NCBI GenBank assembly: GCA_937920725.1
Contig: CALEUW010000008.1
Span: forward strand, 1-64,000
DNA: 64,000 bases
Reading direction: 5' to 3'
DNA from: UMGS1601 sp900553335
Lineage (GTDB): Bacteria > Bacillota > Clostridia > Oscillospirales > Ruminococcaceae
Made by a program: the position numbers and the translations under genes. The notes beneath the pieces are model-generated. The model saw only the letters and a program-made list of their open reading frames with translations. It was not told where the DNA came from and made no database searches. Below are positions 63,023 through 64,000 of this stretch, in pieces (the first letter of the stretch is position 1; every line of letters starts with the position of its first letter).

Positions 63023-64000
63023 TTGAAAAACACAATTATTAGTCTGCGAAACGCCGTAGTTGAGTATGATGGCGTTGAGGTGCTTGGAGGTATCAATCTC
63101 GATATCGTGGACAAGCAGTTTGTAACACTGCTCGGACCTTCAGGCTGCGGCAAAACCACGACACTTCGTATAATCGGAGGTTTTGCCAACATGAAAAGCG
63201 GAGAGCTTTATTTCGGTGATAAGGAAATTTCAAAACTTCCTCCTCACAAACGTCAGGTAAATACTGTATTTCAGAAATACGCTTTATTTCCGCACTTAAA
63301 CGTATACGAAAACGTAGCTTTCGGACTCAAGCTTCAAAAGCTTCCCGAAAAAGAGATTCGCTCAAGAGTACAGGAAATGCTTGAGCTTGTAAACCTTATA
63401 GGCTTTGAAAAACGTTCTGTAAACAGACTTTCAGGCGGACAGCAGCAGCGTGTCGCCATTGCCAGAGCTTTGGTCAACCGACCTAAGGTTTTGCTGTTGG
63501 ACGAACCGCTCGGGGCGCTTGATTTAAAGCTTCGCAAAGAAATGCAGATCGAGCTTAAGAAAATCCAGCAGAATCTCGAAATTACGTTTATTTATGTAAC
63601 ACACGATCAGGAGGAAGCACTAACGATGTCTGATACTGTAATCGTCATGAAGGACGGTAACATTCAGCAGATAGGCTCACCCGTTGATATATATAACGAA
63701 CCAATAAACGCATTTGTTGCGGATTTTATAGGTGAAAGTAATATTTTAGACGGTATAATGCACAAAGACCGTCTTGTAGAATTTGCTGGCAACGAATTCG
63801 TCTGCGTTGACGAGGGATTTGATAAAGACGAGATTGTGGACGTTGTTATCCGTCCTGAGGATATCAAAATCGTAAATCAGGAAGAGGGCATGCTCAAAGG
63901 TGTTGTTGAGAATGTAATTTTTAAAGGCGTTCATTATGAAATGCTCGTTGATGCAGCAGGGTTCAAGTGGAAAATTCACTCAACCATCAGTGAGAATATA
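63023..64000 (+). CDS. potA: Spermidine/putrescine-type ABC transporter ATPase (PotA), partial
   Basis: The frame runs off the window with 326 codons present. Walker A GPSGCGKTTT, Q-loop VFQKYALFPH, signature LSGGQQQRVAIARAL, Walker B VLLLDEPLGALD and the switch His in VTHDQEEALTMSD are all present. A C-terminal TOBE-like region follows (VIRPEDIKI). Sequence and length fit PotA, the ATPase of polyamine import; other CUT1-like importers are less likely. The start is TTG at 63023 with AAGGAG 12 bases upstream; no ATG is closer. Confidence 0.88.
   Translation, partial: MKNTIISLRNAVVEYDGVEVLGGINLDIVDKQFVTLLGPSGCGKTTTLRIIGGFANMKSGELYFGDKEISKLPPHKRQVNTVFQKYALFPHLNVYENVAFGLKLQKLPEKEIRSRVQEMLELVNLIGFEKRSVNRLSGGQQQRVAIARALVNRPKVLLLDEPLGALDLKLRKEMQIELKKIQQNLEITFIYVTHDQEEALTMSDTVIVMKDGNIQQIGSPVDIYNEPINAFVADFIGESNILDGIMHKDRLVEFAGNEFVCVDEGFDKDEIVDVVIRPEDIKIVNQEEGMLKGVVENVIFKGVHYEMLVDAAGFKWKIHSTISENI

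Overview
The window looks like a chromosomal segment of a low-GC, Gram-positive gut or rumen anaerobe of the Ruminococcus/Oscillospiraceae type. Sequence reasons: Firmicutes-type gene order and factors (WhiA, RapZ, HprK, Rex, TepA-YlzJ-FtsK, Lgt, TTG starts, strong GGAGG ribosome sites), an IspH-ribosomal protein S1 fusion beside a cytidylate kinase-PlsC fusion, a Na+-pumping decarboxylase, and a dockerin-bearing secreted protein. The species call is inference.

Region by region. 1-1.5 kb: the 3' end of pckA, a YczE-like membrane protein and two tRNA-Ser genes. 1.5-11 kb: an AT-rich accessory stretch with a secreted possible zinc phospholipase C, a two-gene operon (a 1451-aa NACHT/STAND ATPase with a C-terminal beta-propeller, then a PgeF/YfiH-family protein lacking its first catalytic histidine), a divergent lone holin, and an IS200-type element with a nonsense codon. 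An IS-end-like relic lies on the other side of the operon. 11-13.4 kb: a secreted LRR/FIVAR/dockerin protein. 13.7-30.3 kb: minus-strand housekeeping genes (PRTase-like protein, YitT, rRNA methyltransferase, class A PBP, IspH-S1, Cmk-PlsC, flavoprotein, RpiR regulator, ComEC-like hydrolase, FtsK, UppP, YlzJ, TepA). 30.5-35.2 kb: a plus-strand operon aconitase / unknown membrane protein / isocitrate dehydrogenase / Rex, with a Rex-like operator over its -35 box. 35.2-62.7 kb: minus-strand housekeeping genes (YfbR, OadB/OadG, ComF, RecD2, PNPase, S15, FolD, Lgt, an M16 peptidase pair, DnaE, WhiA, RapZ, MurB, PHP phosphatase, HprK, YnbB, GNAT, two M42 peptidases, MurD). 62.9-64 kb: the start of a polyamine-type ABC transporter ATPase.

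How they fit together: PEPCK, the OAD subunits and aconitase-IDH point to fermentative C4/C6 acid metabolism tuned to NADH through Rex. PBP, UppP, MurB, MurD and Lgt serve the envelope. The 3.4-9.4 kb block is the best candidate for an undescribed system: a STAND sensor co-transcribed with a probable nucleoside-processing protein, perhaps an antiphage module.

A second unexplained layer is a family of structured intergenic repeats (six copies or partial copies), four of which lie close to the 3' end of a housekeeping gene. All family assignments come from reading motifs by eye; no database search was possible.
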